DNA of 64,000 bases from Aradus depressus (Eukaryota; Arthropoda; Insecta; Hemiptera; Aradidae): the NCBI GenBank assembly GCA_963662175.1, contig OY759224.1, positions 27,599,489 to 27,663,488 on the forward strand, in the 5' to 3' direction. The translations under genes and the position numbers were made by a program. This document shows positions 22,251 to 33,659 of this stretch, piece after piece (the stretch's first letter is position 1; each line of letters starts with the position of its first letter). A model generated the notes under the pieces. The model ran no database searches, had not been told where the DNA came from, and was given only the letters and a program-made list of their open reading frames with translations.

Positions 22251-22413
22251 TTAATTATTATTATTTAACTTTTATTTAATTATTATTAATTTTATTATTT
22301 ATACTTATACTTTTTTTATTTATTTTACAAAATTATCATTTGATCACAATATATATATTATAATTGTTATTATCTTGTTTTCTTCCTCTTTTCTATATTT
22401 CGCACATTGTGAC

Positions 22414-22443
22414 CTGAGGAAGGGACGTAAGAACGTCCCGAAA
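22414..22443 (+). ncRNA. Hammerhead-like ribozyme core (candidate)
   Basis: CTGAGGA (22414-22420) is followed by a perfect 7-bp stem II, GGGACGT/ACGTCCC around AAGA (22422-22439), then GAAA. Position 7 of the CUGANGA box is free in hammerheads, so CTGAGGA is allowed. The GAAAT that follows lacks the usual C, and stem I is not evident. The same motif recurs at 52702 and, reversed, at 48085 and 61573. LINE coding sequence starts within about 15 bp downstream, so a LINE insertion interrupts this repeat. Confidence 0.5.
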
Positions 22444-22450
22444 TATCGTC

Positions 22451-23260
22451 GTGAAAGATATAACCGGGAAAGTTATACTGGCCGGCGTGCCTCAGGGCTC
22501 AATATTAGCCCCCCTATTATACTCCATGTACACCTTCGACTTACCCACCGACCCTCTCACATTAACAGCCACATACGCAGATGACACCGCCATTTTAGCC
22601 TCTCACACAGATCCTCACACCACTTCACTCATACTACAGCAACACCTCAACAAAATTGAAGTTTGGAGTAAATCTTGGAAAATTAAATTTAACACCACAA
22701 AATGTCAACACATAACATTCGCTCTCCGCCGTGGTGACTGTCCCCCAGTATTCCTTGAAAACCAGCCATTACCCCATACCTCTTCCGTAAAATATTTAGG
22801 ATTAACCCTCGATAGAAGGCTGACTTGGAACCCTCACACTCGGACGACACGACTCACACTAGACCGGCGACTTAGACTATTGTACAGTATTTTGAATAGG
22901 CGTTCTAAATTATCTACTCGACAAAAATTAAATTGCTATACTTATCTTCTCCGACCTCTCTGGACCTATGGCTTACAAATATATGGTACAGCCAAGACTT
23001 CAAACATCAAAAGAATACAGATATTTCAATCCAAGACTCTCCGACTGATTACGCAATGCCCACCATACGTTAGCAACAAGACTTTACACCGCGACTTGAA
23101 CATCACACCCATAGACACTAGCATTAAACATTTATACCAACGTTTCTACACCAAAATTTACTTACATACCAATCCGGAAGTTCGCAAAATCCTAAGTACT
23201 TTACCCCACAATCCCCCAAGAAGATTAAAGAGAGTTTGGCATAGAGATCTCCTGGTATGA
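22451..23260 (+). pseudogene. Jockey-like non-LTR reverse transcriptase, 5'-truncated
   Basis: An open frame of 269 codons covers the palm-to-thumb half of a LINE reverse transcriptase. GVPQGSILAPLLY lies near residues 12-24. The catalytic box TYADDTAILA is near residues 40-50 and includes the two metal-binding Asp. KYLGLTLDRRLTW is near 105-120, and the thumb ends NPPRRLKRVWHRDLLV. Full jockey ORF2 proteins are near 900 residues with an N-terminal endonuclease, so about 600 residues are missing. The fragment is free of stops, hence a fairly young 5'-truncated insertion. A 3' UTR of about 180 bp and a poly(A) follow. The ATG is probably incidental. Confidence 0.9.
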
Positions 23261-23452
23261 AGTGATGTCATGAGGGCTCACCGCTGGCTGTTTTTCCTCT
23301 CTCAAGCCTCTCATGTCATATTTATTTTTATTATTTTATTTTATTTTTATTATTTTTGTATAGTACCTACCTGTCAGCCCAGCCGCTGGTTGTGCATTTT
23401 TTTTTTGCATAGTTGTGGCTTTAAATAAATAAATACAAAAAAAAAAAAAAAT
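23261..23452 (+). other. LINE 3' UTR and poly(A) tail
   Basis: Sequence between the stop codon of the reverse transcriptase fragment and a run of about 14 A at 23438-23451. It ends AAATAAATAAATACAAAAA. It has TTTTATTATTTT-rich stretches and the GCCCAGCCGCTGG segment. Confidence 0.75.
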
Positions 23453-23454
23453 TC

Positions 23455-24425
23455 ATCCAATGTAACCGTACGATAATTATCGTACATATGCGATAATTTC
23501 ATGCCTACGTACGATGTACGATATCACATTATTATCGTACGCAGATTGTACGATAATTTTCATTATGATGCATTGAAAATTTATTTTATTCCTGCCTTCA
23601 TAGACAATGGCGCGAAGATTTTTTTTTATTCGCGAATATTTTTTCTTTCCTTTTGCTCACAGCGCTATCTATTGGTTCGTTCAGCGAACAAATGATATCG
23701 ATATCGTCGTTCGATTTCGATTATGCTAAGACTTTACACACTTTGCGTATTTTGTGTTCGAATGTTGGCAGTTATTCTCTTTATTGTATTGAGCTAACGA
23801 ACTAGCGTTCAAGATTTAAAATAGTGATTCGAAGAAAACAGTGACTGAACATAAAACGTGATTATGCTTTTATATTAAATTATTAACGAGTAAGTATGCC
23901 GATCAAACACTTTAATTCTGTAAAGTATATAACACGTAAGTAAGAATAGAAATGATCTGAAGTGAATACCAATGATAGGTTTAAGATTCTAAGACTTTAT
24001 TTTATTACTTGAAGATTATATGTAAAATGTCATTAAGTAGTTCTCGAGAATACCTACAGAATATATTGACATAAAATGAAAAAATCTTTGATTATAAATT
24101 CGAAATATTAATCCGCTGGATCTTAAAAACAGTGCAGTTTTTCCAATCGAATTTAAAATGTTGACGCCATTATTGATCTTCAAGTTAAGGGGGGAGTAGT
24201 TCAGGCCTGTCCCATATGTAAAAAATATAGTTAAAAAAGCTTATTTTAATTTCAGAGCAATAGTTTACAAGTAATTAACTTGAAAGCATACGCAAAAATA
24301 TTGATATTACGTTTAATAAGATTTATTTATTAATTATAGTCATTATTTTGAAAAGTACGATAATTTTGCTTCATGTACGATAATTCTACGCTACTGGTAG
24401 GATAGTTGCATCGCTTCAAGTTGTG
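23455..24425. mobile_element. Possible hAT-like element with TACGATAAT motif clusters
   Basis: TACGATAATT/ATTATCGTAC motifs are dense at 23465-23560 and again at 24355-24415, which brackets about 970 bp. Clustered inverted motifs near both ends suggest a non-autonomous hAT or similar element. I cannot define matching termini or a target duplication. The interior has a GC-normal stretch (23700-23900) ending in a possible start, MPIKHFN, with no further homology visible. Confidence 0.35.
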
Positions 24426-24429
24426 AACA

Positions 24430-24935
24430 CTGATTTCATCCGTTATTGTTTCATAGTTTTCTATTATAAGCCCTATTTGAATTTTGTTTTTTGTTATTCT
24501 TTTTTTTTTCCTACTTTACTTTACCTTCCTTTTGTACATCCCTTTGTGTCTTTTTTCCCTCCTGTTCCTTTTCCACAAGAGGAGATCTGAACATGTCCAT
24601 TATATCTGCAATCAAATAAACAAATTATTAAGAATATATATATTTTTTCTGGTACAATTATTATGTTCTCAGTCTACTGGAAATCCAGTAGTATATTAGA
24701 GTTAATATCTGTTTATGTATCTAATTAATAAGCTATCTTAATGTATACATTTTTATGATGTATCATATGACCATGTTATGGTATAACGGAAATAAATATT
24801 ATTATTATTATTATATACAGTTCAAAAAATATAATAAAAAAATATATATGAAGTTTGAATCCTCTATACTGAATTTTGTGTGGATATATTCATTACTTCG
24901 ACAGTTATCGTATTCACAGATGAACACAGAGAAAC
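24430..24935. other. No gene; AT-rich
   Basis: Short frames rich in Phe, Leu and Tyr derive from T-rich sequence. No motif or repeat match is seen. Confidence 0.35.
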
Positions 24936-25530
24936 AGTAAATTTTTCCTCCCCAACTATACGAAATTGATCAAAAATTCGATCCTGAGTTTTCAACAAAA
25001 TTTCATGTTACCCAACCCCCTATTCCAAAGGTGAAAAAAAAAAAATTGTTGACTATGTGTCTGTGAACAAGATAACTCATAATAGAATGAATGTATCGAC
25101 AGGAAATTTTATATGTGATCCAGAACGACATCTATTGATTTTCAGGCAAATCAACCAAGGGGAAAAACTCCAATCTAAATATTGACACGAAATATCAAAT
25201 GTAAATTCAAAGCCATATAAGGACGACATCCATTAATTTTCAGCGTTTTCAGTAGAATGAGTGGGATTTCAATTTTAAAGAAGAGTACATAGCCGGTGAT
25301 TCTCCAACAACTTTGTATCCAAAGCCATCTAAGGACGACACCTATTTATTTTCAGCCAAATCGGCCATAGAAACGGGAGGCTTAACATAAAAACTCTCAT
25401 AAAAACTGCCTTTTTAATGAATATATCGACATAAAATTTTATATTTAAATTCGAAACTGTATAAGGGGGATACCTATTAATTTTTGAAGGGAGAGGATTG
25501 GAGGGGAAACAAAAACCAAAATAACTGTAT
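24936..25530 (+). repeat. T140 copy, near complete units
   Basis: The left terminus CCTCCCCAACTATACGAAA leads to CAAAATTTCATGTT and TGTGTCTGTGAACAAGATAA. Several roughly 140-bp units follow, each with a variant of GAATGWATCGACA, CCATATAAGGACGACA and TTTTCAGCCAAATCGGCC. It includes GATTCTCCAACAAC near 25300. No ORF. Confidence 0.7.
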
Positions 25531-25539
25531 TTGTAATGC

Positions 25540-26900
25540 AGTTACGAATCTGCTACCGTTTATTACGAAATTAATAAAAAAATAATATAAATGCGATTTC
25601 TGGCGTTTTTACATGTATAAGGTCGGACAGATCGTAATAAAAAATTAAAGAAAGTCAGACAAGTTACATAAATTTATATATATTTGCTACTTACAATTGA
25701 CCACAGGGCAACAGCTCACACAGAGGAACAATAAAGAAACTGGATATAAATACAATGAACAGACTGTACTTTTACAAGAATTTACAATAACAAGGTAATA
25801 GTGAGTGAGACTGAATAACTATATCAACTATATCTGACTGACTATATATGGCTCTATCTCTGACTATATGTGACTGACTATATCCATGAGTGACTATATC
25901 GGAACTATATATAGCGCCATCGAATGTTCTGGACCCATGTTCCAAAAGGTCTATACATAACCTGACTTTTCTATATCTACAGGTATTTATCTTTACATAT
26001 TATTTTTACCATATCTTACTATATATATTTATCATGATTACACCATACATAATTTCACAATTCTTATATAGAAAATATATTAAAGTATAAGTCATAGAAG
26101 CCATTGCTTCTAGAATGGTCCATTTAGTCTATTTGTTCTATAAGCTTCTTATTTGGGTCCATGAAGTTCTAAACAATTTTAACATTCTCTATCTACATTA
26201 TATTATACAACATTATATTAATACATCGTTATTTATTATTTTCTACATAAAATATCCCCCTAACTATGGGTTTGTGAGTGTGTCGTGGAATTAGAGGCGG
26301 GATATAGGATTATGGTGACAATATCGACACAAAATTTAGTATGAGGATTCAGAAGGCATTATGTAACTCAAATATTGAGAACCCATATTATTTATAATTT
26401 TTTTTGTTATTTTCGATAAACACCCTGTATAGATTGCGGTCTTATTTCACAGGCCATCATCTCCAGAATATAAAAAAAAAATTGTTTCTCTATTTAATAA
26501 TCACAAGTTTCCAAAATTATATACCCCATTCTCAACGGAGAAGTTGTATACATTATTTCATCTTCCCTGTCAGAAAATTGTTCCTATGATGAATCATAAT
26601 TGTTTAATCTCAATGAAAATTTCATGTTAAACAGAGGGGTGAAATTCATCTGTCAAGAACAATAATTTAAGTTTATGCGTTTGAAGTCACCATTCAGAAC
26701 ATACGAATACAGGAACACGACCTAACTTTCATAACTAATGTGGAGACCTTTAGTAGATCATTATTGTTTGGTCTAAAACCAATTTAACGCTGGAATTAAC
26801 GTAAACTTTAAGAAAACTTTAGTAAACATTATACTCGATTTAACTTCCCCAGTTATATGATGTATAGAAGAAGTTATGTAATCGGTCAGAAATTCGATGA
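25540..26900. other. No gene; simple GACTATAT repeats and T140 left end
   Basis: At 25800-25915 there is an irregular tandem of GACTGACTATAT-like words. At 26839-26903 there is a T140 left terminus (TAACTTCCCCAGTTATATGA, GTAATCGGTCAGAAATTCGA). Nothing else is recognised. Confidence 0.4.
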
Positions 26901-26901
26901 G

Positions 26902-26975
26902 GATGAAAACTGACATTATTGCAGAGATATTGTGTAATAATTCAAAAGAACTTGAATGAAATAAAACTTGTTTAT
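26902..26975 (-). repeat. Fragment of the Penelope-like terminal repeat seen at 58040-58154
   Basis: GATGAAAACTGACATTATTG, GCAGAGATATTGTG and ATAAAACTTGTTTATTT occur in the same order as the reverse complement of the tail and outer arm of the palindrome at 57804-58166. This shows that tail and arm belong together in a genomic repeat family and are not chance host sequence. Confidence 0.6.
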
Positions 26976-27449
26976 TTGTGATATTTAACATTTTTGCAGA
27001 GATATTGTGAAACACTTGATAAAAATAAAGAAAACGTATGTTTTTTAAGAGCTTTTCCTAATATCTAATATAACTTTTCTCATCCAAATGATCTCATTTT
27101 TATGTGTTTTTATTATTTCTTTAATTATGGCCAGGATGAGAAGGGAGCAGTGTACAATTAACACGATGAAGGCTGAGAACCGGGCTCTAATGAAGTGTCC
27201 CAGTCGTCAAACAACGATAAACCCTTCACATCTCCACTCTTCCACTTATCCTTCATGTAGGATTCCAACATCACTCTTATCCCTCATTTCGGGACGATTC
27301 TACAGTTCATTCCAAAACAGTTCTACAATTTGTCAGCCAACGGTCTTCTTCGTGATCTGGCTCCCCAACAAAACTAAGGTAAATTGAATGCTTAGGTCCC
27401 TAGGTGTACACACCATCCTTCCCAATATAACTAACGTATGGTGTAATTA

Positions 27450-28255
27450 CATTTAGTTTATTTTTGCAGTTAATAGATCAACTCAAGCTCCTCCCTCAAA
27501 CTAATACTGTACGAAACCTAGGACTAACATGGAACCCTCATACACGTCTCACACGAAACACGCTGAACCGTCGACTCAAAATACTCTACGGACTTCTAAA
27601 TAGACGATCAAAATTAGACATGACACAAAAACGGAACTGTTATACTTAGAACATTATGGACATACGGATCACAGATATACGGTTTAGCAAAAACATCCAG
27701 CATCAAACGAATTCAGGCGTTCCAGTTAAAAACCCTCAGACTGATAACACAGTGCCCCCCATACATAAACAACAGAACACTTCATAACGATCTTATGATA
27801 CACACAGTACCCGACACAATACAAACTACTTACATACATTTTTTTAGAAAACTTTACACAAATACACACCCAGAAATACGTACTTTATCTACACAACACT
27901 TACCACAAAACTCCCCACGAAGGTTGAAGGGAAGATGGAACCGCGACTTACTGCCACCTTAAATCCTGTTCGTTATTAATTTTTCTTATGTTTTACATTA
28001 TTTTCCTTTACTTTTATCATCTCTCTTATCCATCCATCAAAATTGTCTTTCAATTCCTTTCTATTTCTTTATTTTTTTTTTCTGTTCTCGTCCTAAAAAT
28101 TAAGATAAATTTTCGTCCCGAGGACCTACCACTGGGTGGCCTTCTTCTCACATGCCATTCATTCCAACATATCAATACCTACCATTATAGATGCTGGTTG
28201 TTGCACCCTAGCAACAGTTGCATATAAATAAAAGACAAAAAAAATAAAAATAAAT
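27450..28255 (+). pseudogene. LINE reverse transcriptase thumb and 3' end, degraded
   Basis: The frame gives LGLTWNPHTRLTRNTLNRRL and KILYGLLNRRSKLDMTQKRN, closely parallel to residues 110-155 of the 22451 element. Beyond 27649 stops and frameshifts appear while similarity continues in other frames down to CGAAGGTTGAAGGGAAGATG near 27925. A 3' UTR containing CCCGAGGACCTACCACTGGG and a poly(A)-like end (28228-28258) follow. A separate, reverse copy of this 3' UTR lies at 40615-40800. Dead LINE copy of the jockey-like group. Confidence 0.8.
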
Positions 28256-28259
28256 AAAT

Positions 28260-28670
28260 CAACTCAACAAAATGAAAATGAACACAGTAAGCGCTGACTG
28301 CATCTTTACGTTCTCCAACTTTCACATACTTTCCATTGAGATTGAACTTTAATTTACTTTCCTCTGTACATTAACGTGTGATGATGTTTGATCTGGGGAG
28401 TTTCCAGTTTACTGCGGTTAAGGTTTACGATTTATTTTACAGCTCACACACAACTATCAACTTCTTGTTATGGGCTAAGTTTCTTGGAAGTAGAAAATTA
28501 CGACGCCATTAAACGCCTTGAGCTTCTGATTTAGGCTTCTAGACAATAATTTAGAAAATAATAATAAAACTAGTTGGCTACAATAAAAATAAAAAATGTC
28601 TCCGGTGAATCACCAGCTATGTACTCCCCCAGCACAAAATAATCAATGTGTTCACTCTCCCTCGATAGTT
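28260..28670. other. No gene; T140 right-end trace
   Basis: GGTGAATCACCAGCTATGTA and CTCCCCCAGCACAAAATAAT near 28600-28650 are a reverse T140 end. No other feature is recognised. Confidence 0.4.
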
Positions 28671-28673
28671 TGC

Positions 28674-28879
28674 TGGGACGTTAAGCGATGGTCCCGAGCC
28701 TGTACGATGTCAGGTACTAGTTAAAGACCCCTGCCCTAAGTGAGTAAAAATTTAGGTTAGGCAACATTTAGGACTCCCACAGTAGTCAGGCTCATGTCCA
28801 CCAGTGACAGCTCTGGTAGTAGGCGATATGACCTCGTAGTTAAAAGCCCGGGCATGAGTCATAAAACCAAACCTAACCT
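28674..28879 (+). mobile_element. SINE, 5'-truncated
   Basis: Starts at TGCTGGGACGTTAAGCGATG and ends AAAACCAAACCTAACC. A deletion within CCACCAGTGACAGCTCTGG shortens the GCGCTC hairpin region. Confidence 0.8.
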
Positions 28880-28943
28880 CGATACATGCATTACATAAGC
28901 AGTTATTAGAGATATTGTGGTTAAGCCCCTCCTAATCCCCTAG

Positions 28944-29545
28944 TTATTGTATTCAGAGACACACTGACTGAATAATTATTAGTTGTGTAATCGGTTCCAA
29001 ATTCGATGCATAGTTTTCAACGGAATTTCATGTTTTCCGACCTCTAGATTCCAAATATGGAAAAATAAATTTTCTTTCTGTCTGTGAACACGATAACTCC
29101 CGATAGAATGAATGTATCGACAAGAAATTTCAGATGTATGACCAAATAAGGACGACATTTATTAATAACGTCGTATTTTATCGATATCGGCGATACAGGG
29201 GGTTGAGGGAAAGGGGCTTTGTTCAAAAACCCTAATAACTGCCGATGTAAAGCATTCATCGACACAAAATTTAGTGTGAAGATTTAGGAGCTCCTATGTA
29301 AGTCAACTATTGAATATTATGTCAAACGGTCGACTGATTTCGGAGGGGGAGCGAAAACTTAATTGACTAATTCGTTCTGGGGAATCAGATTGCCGGTGAT
29401 TCACGACTATTTCATTTTTGGAAGCGGAAAACATGTCGGAAAACATGAAATTCCATTGAATATTCCATCAAATATTCCATTATCAAATTTCTAGCCGATT
29501 ACATAACTTCCCCTATACTTTGTAAAGCTGTGAAAGTGAAAATCA
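28944..29545 (+). mobile_element. T140 element with both inverted ends (~600 bp)
   Basis: The left side has GTGTAATCGGTTCCAAATTC and GGAATTTCATGTTTTCCGAC. The right side has CGGAAAACATGAAATTCCAT and CCGATTACATAACTTCCCCT in inverted order. The copy is therefore bounded by inverted repeats of roughly 90-100 bp. Between them are the CTGTCTGTGAACACGATAAC microsatellite-like segment, two ~140-bp-spaced units and AATCAGATTGCCGGTGATTC. A DNA-element structure is likely. No transposase is encoded. Confidence 0.65.
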
Positions 29546-29888
29546 TCTCAACATTTTACCTCGTTATTTTTTCTCCAGAGGACAATCGGCCAATTATTTT
29601 GTTCTGGACTTTTCAGAACAAGCAGCTAATTTTTTTCAGATGACTTCGTTCAGAAAAGTTGTTAACAAGTTTGTCCTCATCAGACAAAATGATTGAGGGC
29701 CATTTTTTATATATATATATTTTTTTTTGTACTCCCAGTTATATGAGAAACAAACTACAAACTTTGGGGCAATGAAAAAAAGAAACAATCTGGTGCGGTA
29801 AAAACAGGACTTTAACATATACATATACAATATCCCTTTTGAGCTCATGATCCCGGTTTTCAAAGCGATCTGGAAGATAAAAAAAATT

Positions 29889-30074
29889 TTGAGCACGCCG
29901 TCTTTCTGATGGGACGTTAAGCGATGGTTCCAAGCTTTTACAATGTAAGGGTATTCGTTCACTACCCTAGGTAATTAAACCTCATAGGGAAAATTTAGGT
30001 GACGAAAGAGATCTCTGGTAGTAGGCGATATGAACTCGTAGTTAAAGCCTGGGCATGAATTACAATAACTAATT
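29889..30074 (+). repeat. SINE, degraded
   Basis: Forward blocks GAGCACGCCGTCTTTCTGAT, GGGACGTTAAGCGATGGTTC and GTAGTAGGCGATATGAACTC are kept, with deletions between. The tail is GAATTACAATAACTAA. Confidence 0.7.
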
Positions 30075-30341
30075 GCCACTTATATCAACAGATTCAACAG
30101 ATAATTGTAATGTTTTTTTTTTTATTTCTGTGGTCCTAAGGAATAAATAATTTATTCCCTATTATTGGTAAGTCCAAATTGGTAACTTTTCAAGGCAGCA
30201 CATTTTTACTTTTGCATTAATTGTGTAAATCCAGTTTTTGGAATAAATAAATTATGTTTGCATCATTATTAATCATATACCTTCTAAAGCTATAGGAGTG
30301 AATGAAAATGAATATTGTTAATCCTTTCTTGGATTTTCCCT

Positions 30342-30832
30342 TAGTTACCTAATCATGCGAAAAAGGAAGCACACTTGCTGAAGTGGAGATGGGCCGGGCA
30401 TGTGACAGGGATGGATCCTCGACGATGGGCTAAAGTCTGCACGGAGTGGATTCCTAGAGACAGAAGAAGAGGAAAAGGAAGACCAGGACTGCGGTGGAGG
30501 GACGAGATAGTGGAGAGAATAGGGGAGGGAGGGTGCACAGTGGCCAGCAACAGAGAAACATGCAACAAATGTGTAACAGTACTATTTAAGAAATAACCCT
30601 CATTTTTACTTTTTGCTTTTGTTTTGTTTTATTTTGTTTTATTTTTATTTTATTTTTAATCAAGAAGTAACAGTTATACTTAAGAAATAATTTAGTTTAA
30701 TTTAAATTCTTTTCTGATTTATTCTGTTGAAATAGTAGTAGATTCAAAAACTCCAAAAGGAGAGGCTTTTGTTCTAAAACAATGTCAATAAAGCTATTTA
30801 TTTTATTTTATTTACTTAATCATTCCGGATCA
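30342..30832 (+). pseudogene. RTE-like LINE 3' end with 11-bp target duplication
   Basis: Read from about 30357, the frame gives KKEAHLLKWRWAGHVTGMD, then TEWIPRDRRRGKGRPGLRWR and DEI. KWRWAGHV...RGRPxxRWRDEI is the well-known C-terminal signature of RTE-type LINE reverse transcriptases. After the stop come a T-rich 3' UTR, AATAAAGC near 30787 and a TTTATTTTA-rich end. TTACCTAATCA and TTACTTAATCA flank the insertion (one difference), and the split repeat D resumes immediately after. Only about 80 residues remain, an extreme 5' truncation. Confidence 0.8.
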
Positions 30833-31098
30833 CTTACTTAATTATTGACCACACTCAACTAATTTTTATACACATTTACCTCTAATTAATCCTTGAAAAT
30901 TCAAAAAGCGATCATGTTTACTACTTGAAGAGGTAAATAATCAATTATTTTAAAATAGCAACAAAAGGTTTACCGGGTCATATTGATTTATTGTTGTTAC
31001 TCTGATAGCAACATTTTTCTGGAAGCACTCACAGTAGCTAACACTAAGTCACATTCGAATCGAATTCATTCATACAGACACACAATCGAAAACATGTA

Positions 31099-31140
31099 CT
31101 TACTTCCCCAGGTGTACCAAGTATAGATAAAATTATGTTA
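31099..31140 (+). repeat. T140 left terminus fragment
   Basis: TTACTTCCCCAGGTGTACCA followed by AGTATAGATAAAATTATGTT. Only the outer hairpin region of the family remains before a LINE fragment begins. Confidence 0.6.
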
Positions 31141-31142
31141 TC

Positions 31143-31460
31143 TTCTTCTTCCTGCGGCGCTACGGTCCTGAAAGAACCCCGGCCTCCGTCACAATCCTCC
31201 TCCATTCGTCTCGATCCAAAACCTTCTCCCTCGATCCTCTAATTCCGAACACTCGGAGGTCTACCTCGACGTCGTCCAGCCAACGGAGTCTCGGTCTTCC
31301 TCTTCGCCTGGCACCGCCTGGCCTACCGTAGAGGGCCTGTTAAGGGAGTCTTCCTCCTTCCATTCTCTCTACGTGGCCCAACCAACGTAATCTCGCCTGC
31401 TTGATCACGGACACCAGGTCGGAATCCTCGTAGAGGTCTCTCAATTCTCTGATGAAATTA
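31143..31460 (-). pseudogene. LINE C-terminal fragment (HVERM/RPRLRW type)
   Basis: On the minus strand the translation reads KQARLRWLGHVERMEGGRLP, a stop, then GARRRGRPRLRWLDDVEVDL, DRDEWRRIVTEAGVLSGP and a stop near the end. This is the C-terminal signature of RTE/craTA-like LINE proteins, related to the 30357 fragment but a different family. The sequence is much less AT-rich than its neighbours. One in-frame stop breaks it. Confidence 0.75.
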
Positions 31461-31649
31461 GGTAATAAGTCAAAATATCGATGTCAAAGTCGAACTTAAA
31501 GACTTGCACTTCTCGAAAATGGAAAACAACCTTCTTAGAAAATGTTGTTTAACTCTATCGCTTTCCATGAAATCTTTATTTCTCCTTAATGTTTGAGGGA
31601 AGATTTCGAGAAGAGAGGGGGTATAATATTTCAAGTAACGTAAATGTTA

Positions 31650-31986
31650 GATTAGGTTTTATGACTCATGCCCGGGCTTCAACTAAGAGGTCATATCGCC
31701 TACTACCAGAGCGCTCTTTCTTCACTCTGGTGGACATGAGCCCCGACTCTACAATGGGAGTCTTAAATTTTGCCTACTCTAAATTTTTATTCACCTAGGA
31801 TAGGGGTCTTTAACGAGTACCTGACATCGTACAGGCTCGGGACCATCGCTTAACGTCCCATTCGAAGGACGGCTTGCTTAAGTTTATTTTACCTCCCAGA
31901 TAAAATAAACTAAAGGCCTTGGTCTGGTTTCGAACCCACGTTCTTGAGAGAAGGCAAGCACGCATACCACTGAGCTACCGGCGCCC
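31650..31986 (-). mobile_element. SINE, nearly full length
   Basis: Reverse copy from ATTAGGTTTTATGACTCATG to GAGCTACCGGCGCCCTC. Box B is intact (GGTTTCGAACCC on the plus strand). A short deletion in the anticodon-like region reads TTCTTGAGAGAAGGC. Confidence 0.88.
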
Positions 31987-32750
31987 TCAATAACTGCCGA
32001 TGTTATGAATGTAACGACATACAATTTAGTGGGAGGATTCAGGCCCCCCCCCCCCCCCCCCTGGATAAGCAAATATTGATTTTCACCCCAAACGGTCAAT
32101 TGGAGTTGGAGGAAGAACAGGAGCAGGAGAGTTTCTTCATGAGGTATTAGAAGGGATAAGCCCCTATAAACCCCCTTTTTCTTTTGACTGACTTGGCTGA
32201 AAGTCAATAAGTGTCCTACCCCAAGTAATTTTCGTATCATTTCAAGCGATGAATATACATAGAAAGGGAAGTTTGAGTTCAAATTTCAAATTAAAAAAAA
32301 TGGTTTTGTTTTTTCGTTCAATATGTCAGAATGGACGGGGTTGGGCCTGTCCCCTGTCAAATGATAAGAATTTACCAACCCCAATATACAATGATTAATG
32401 GGGAATATTCTTTTGTGGGCCACTCATCTCTTATCAATCCCAGTTTAGAGTTTAAGCTGTGTGGAGCTTAAGGTGGAGCTTTCGAAAAAAAAAAATAGAA
32501 TAATCTTCGGCACATCACTGGCAATCTACTTTCCCATCTTGAAACTATACTTTGTTCCCGATTATCCGGGGAATGAATCAACCGATTTGCAGATTAATCG
32601 ATTAATTTTTCGCTCTACCTTCAAAACCAGTCGACCATTTGCGCTAATATTCAACAGTTGACTTACATACAAATTTTGTGTCGATAAATTCATTATTAGG
32701 ACTTCTGAGTTGAGTCTTCTGCCCTTCCGCCAATTCCGGCGAAAATTAAG
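31987..32750. repeat. T140 pieces with C-tract
   Basis: AATAACTGCCGATGTTATGA, GTGGGAGGATTCAGG, a C-run at about 32046-32062, CAAATATTGATTTTCACC and CGGTCAATTGGAG are in T140 order. The C-run replaces the usual AGCCCCTATG. A reverse T140 piece follows at 32570-32740 (ATTAATTTTTCGCTC, CGCTAATATTCAACAGTTGA). A 132-codon minus frame through the C-run (31884-32282) is not called. Confidence 0.55.
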
Positions 32751-32755
32751 GACGT

Positions 32756-32998
32756 TAGGTTTTATGACTCATGTCCGGGCTTTAACTATGAGGTCATAAG
32801 GCCTATTACGTCACTCTGGTGGACATGAGCCCGACTCTACAGTGGTAGTCCTAAATGTTGCCTAACCTAAATTTTTATTCAACTAGGGACGGGGTCTTAA
32901 ACGAGTACCTGACATCGTACAGGCTCGGGACCACGGCTTAACGTCCCATCCGAAGGACGGCGTGCTTAAGTTTATTTTACCTCCCAAATAAAATAAAC
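32756..32998 (-). mobile_element. SINE, head missing
   Basis: Reverse copy from GTTAGGTTTTATGACTCATG to CCCAAATAAAATAAAC. The tRNA-like head is absent. One internal deletion removes the GCTCTTTC part of the GCGCTC segment. Confidence 0.82.
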
Positions 32999-32999
32999 A

Positions 33000-33447
33000 A
33001 TATAGGATCCACACACGACTGAAAGAAAAGACAAGACCACCGACCGAATGGCAGACGACAGCCATTTTCTCAACACGAGCAAGCTCACTCTTACAGAAAC
33101 ATGTACGCCTACTAATACATTGAGCCAAGTGAAGAACAAAAATATTAGAGACAAATCTCTGGAAACCACATTCATTCTCAAACAATAGCACTTGTCCACA
33201 ATATCACACTATGACTGCATCCGATACTGCTCGATGTCTAGGACTTCATTTAGACAGACGTTCAACTTAGACAACCCGACATGCTATATCTGACATAGAC
33301 CGAAACGCACTGACTTCAAAGCAATGATTTGGATGACAGCAATCTATCAGCAGACGACAATCGACAATATCACTTCACAAACTTCTGATATACAACACCA
33401 TTCTAAATCTCATCTGGACTTACGGTATCCGTTTTTTATCTGTAAGG
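33000..33447. other. No gene recognised
   Basis: A less AT-biased stretch with overlapping minus-strand frames of 75 and 102 codons at 32883-33199. Neither has a motif that I recognise, and both read into SINE sequence. Possibly unclassified element sequence. Confidence 0.3.
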
Positions 33448-33450
33448 TGA

Positions 33451-33659
33451 AAAAACCTTGAGCACTCCGTCCTTCGCATGGGACGTTAAGCAATGGTCCT
33501 GAGACTGAACTTTGCCAGATACTCGTTAAAGACTCTTCGTCTAGGTCAATAAACCTGGGTAGGCATAATTTAGGACTCCTGGTCGGGCTCATGTCCACAA
33601 GAGTGACGAAAGAGCACTATAGAGTAGTTAAAGCCCGGGCATGAGTCATAATAACTAAC
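33451..33659 (+). repeat. SINE, 5'-truncated and diverged
   Basis: Starts GAGCACTCCGTCCTTCGCAT and ends GAGTCATAATAACTAACTA. The central GCGCTCTGG hairpin is lost. Confidence 0.75.

Noticed and set aside
31884..32282. 132-codon minus-strand ORF
   Set aside because: It joins SINE and T140 sequence through a C-run and has no motif.
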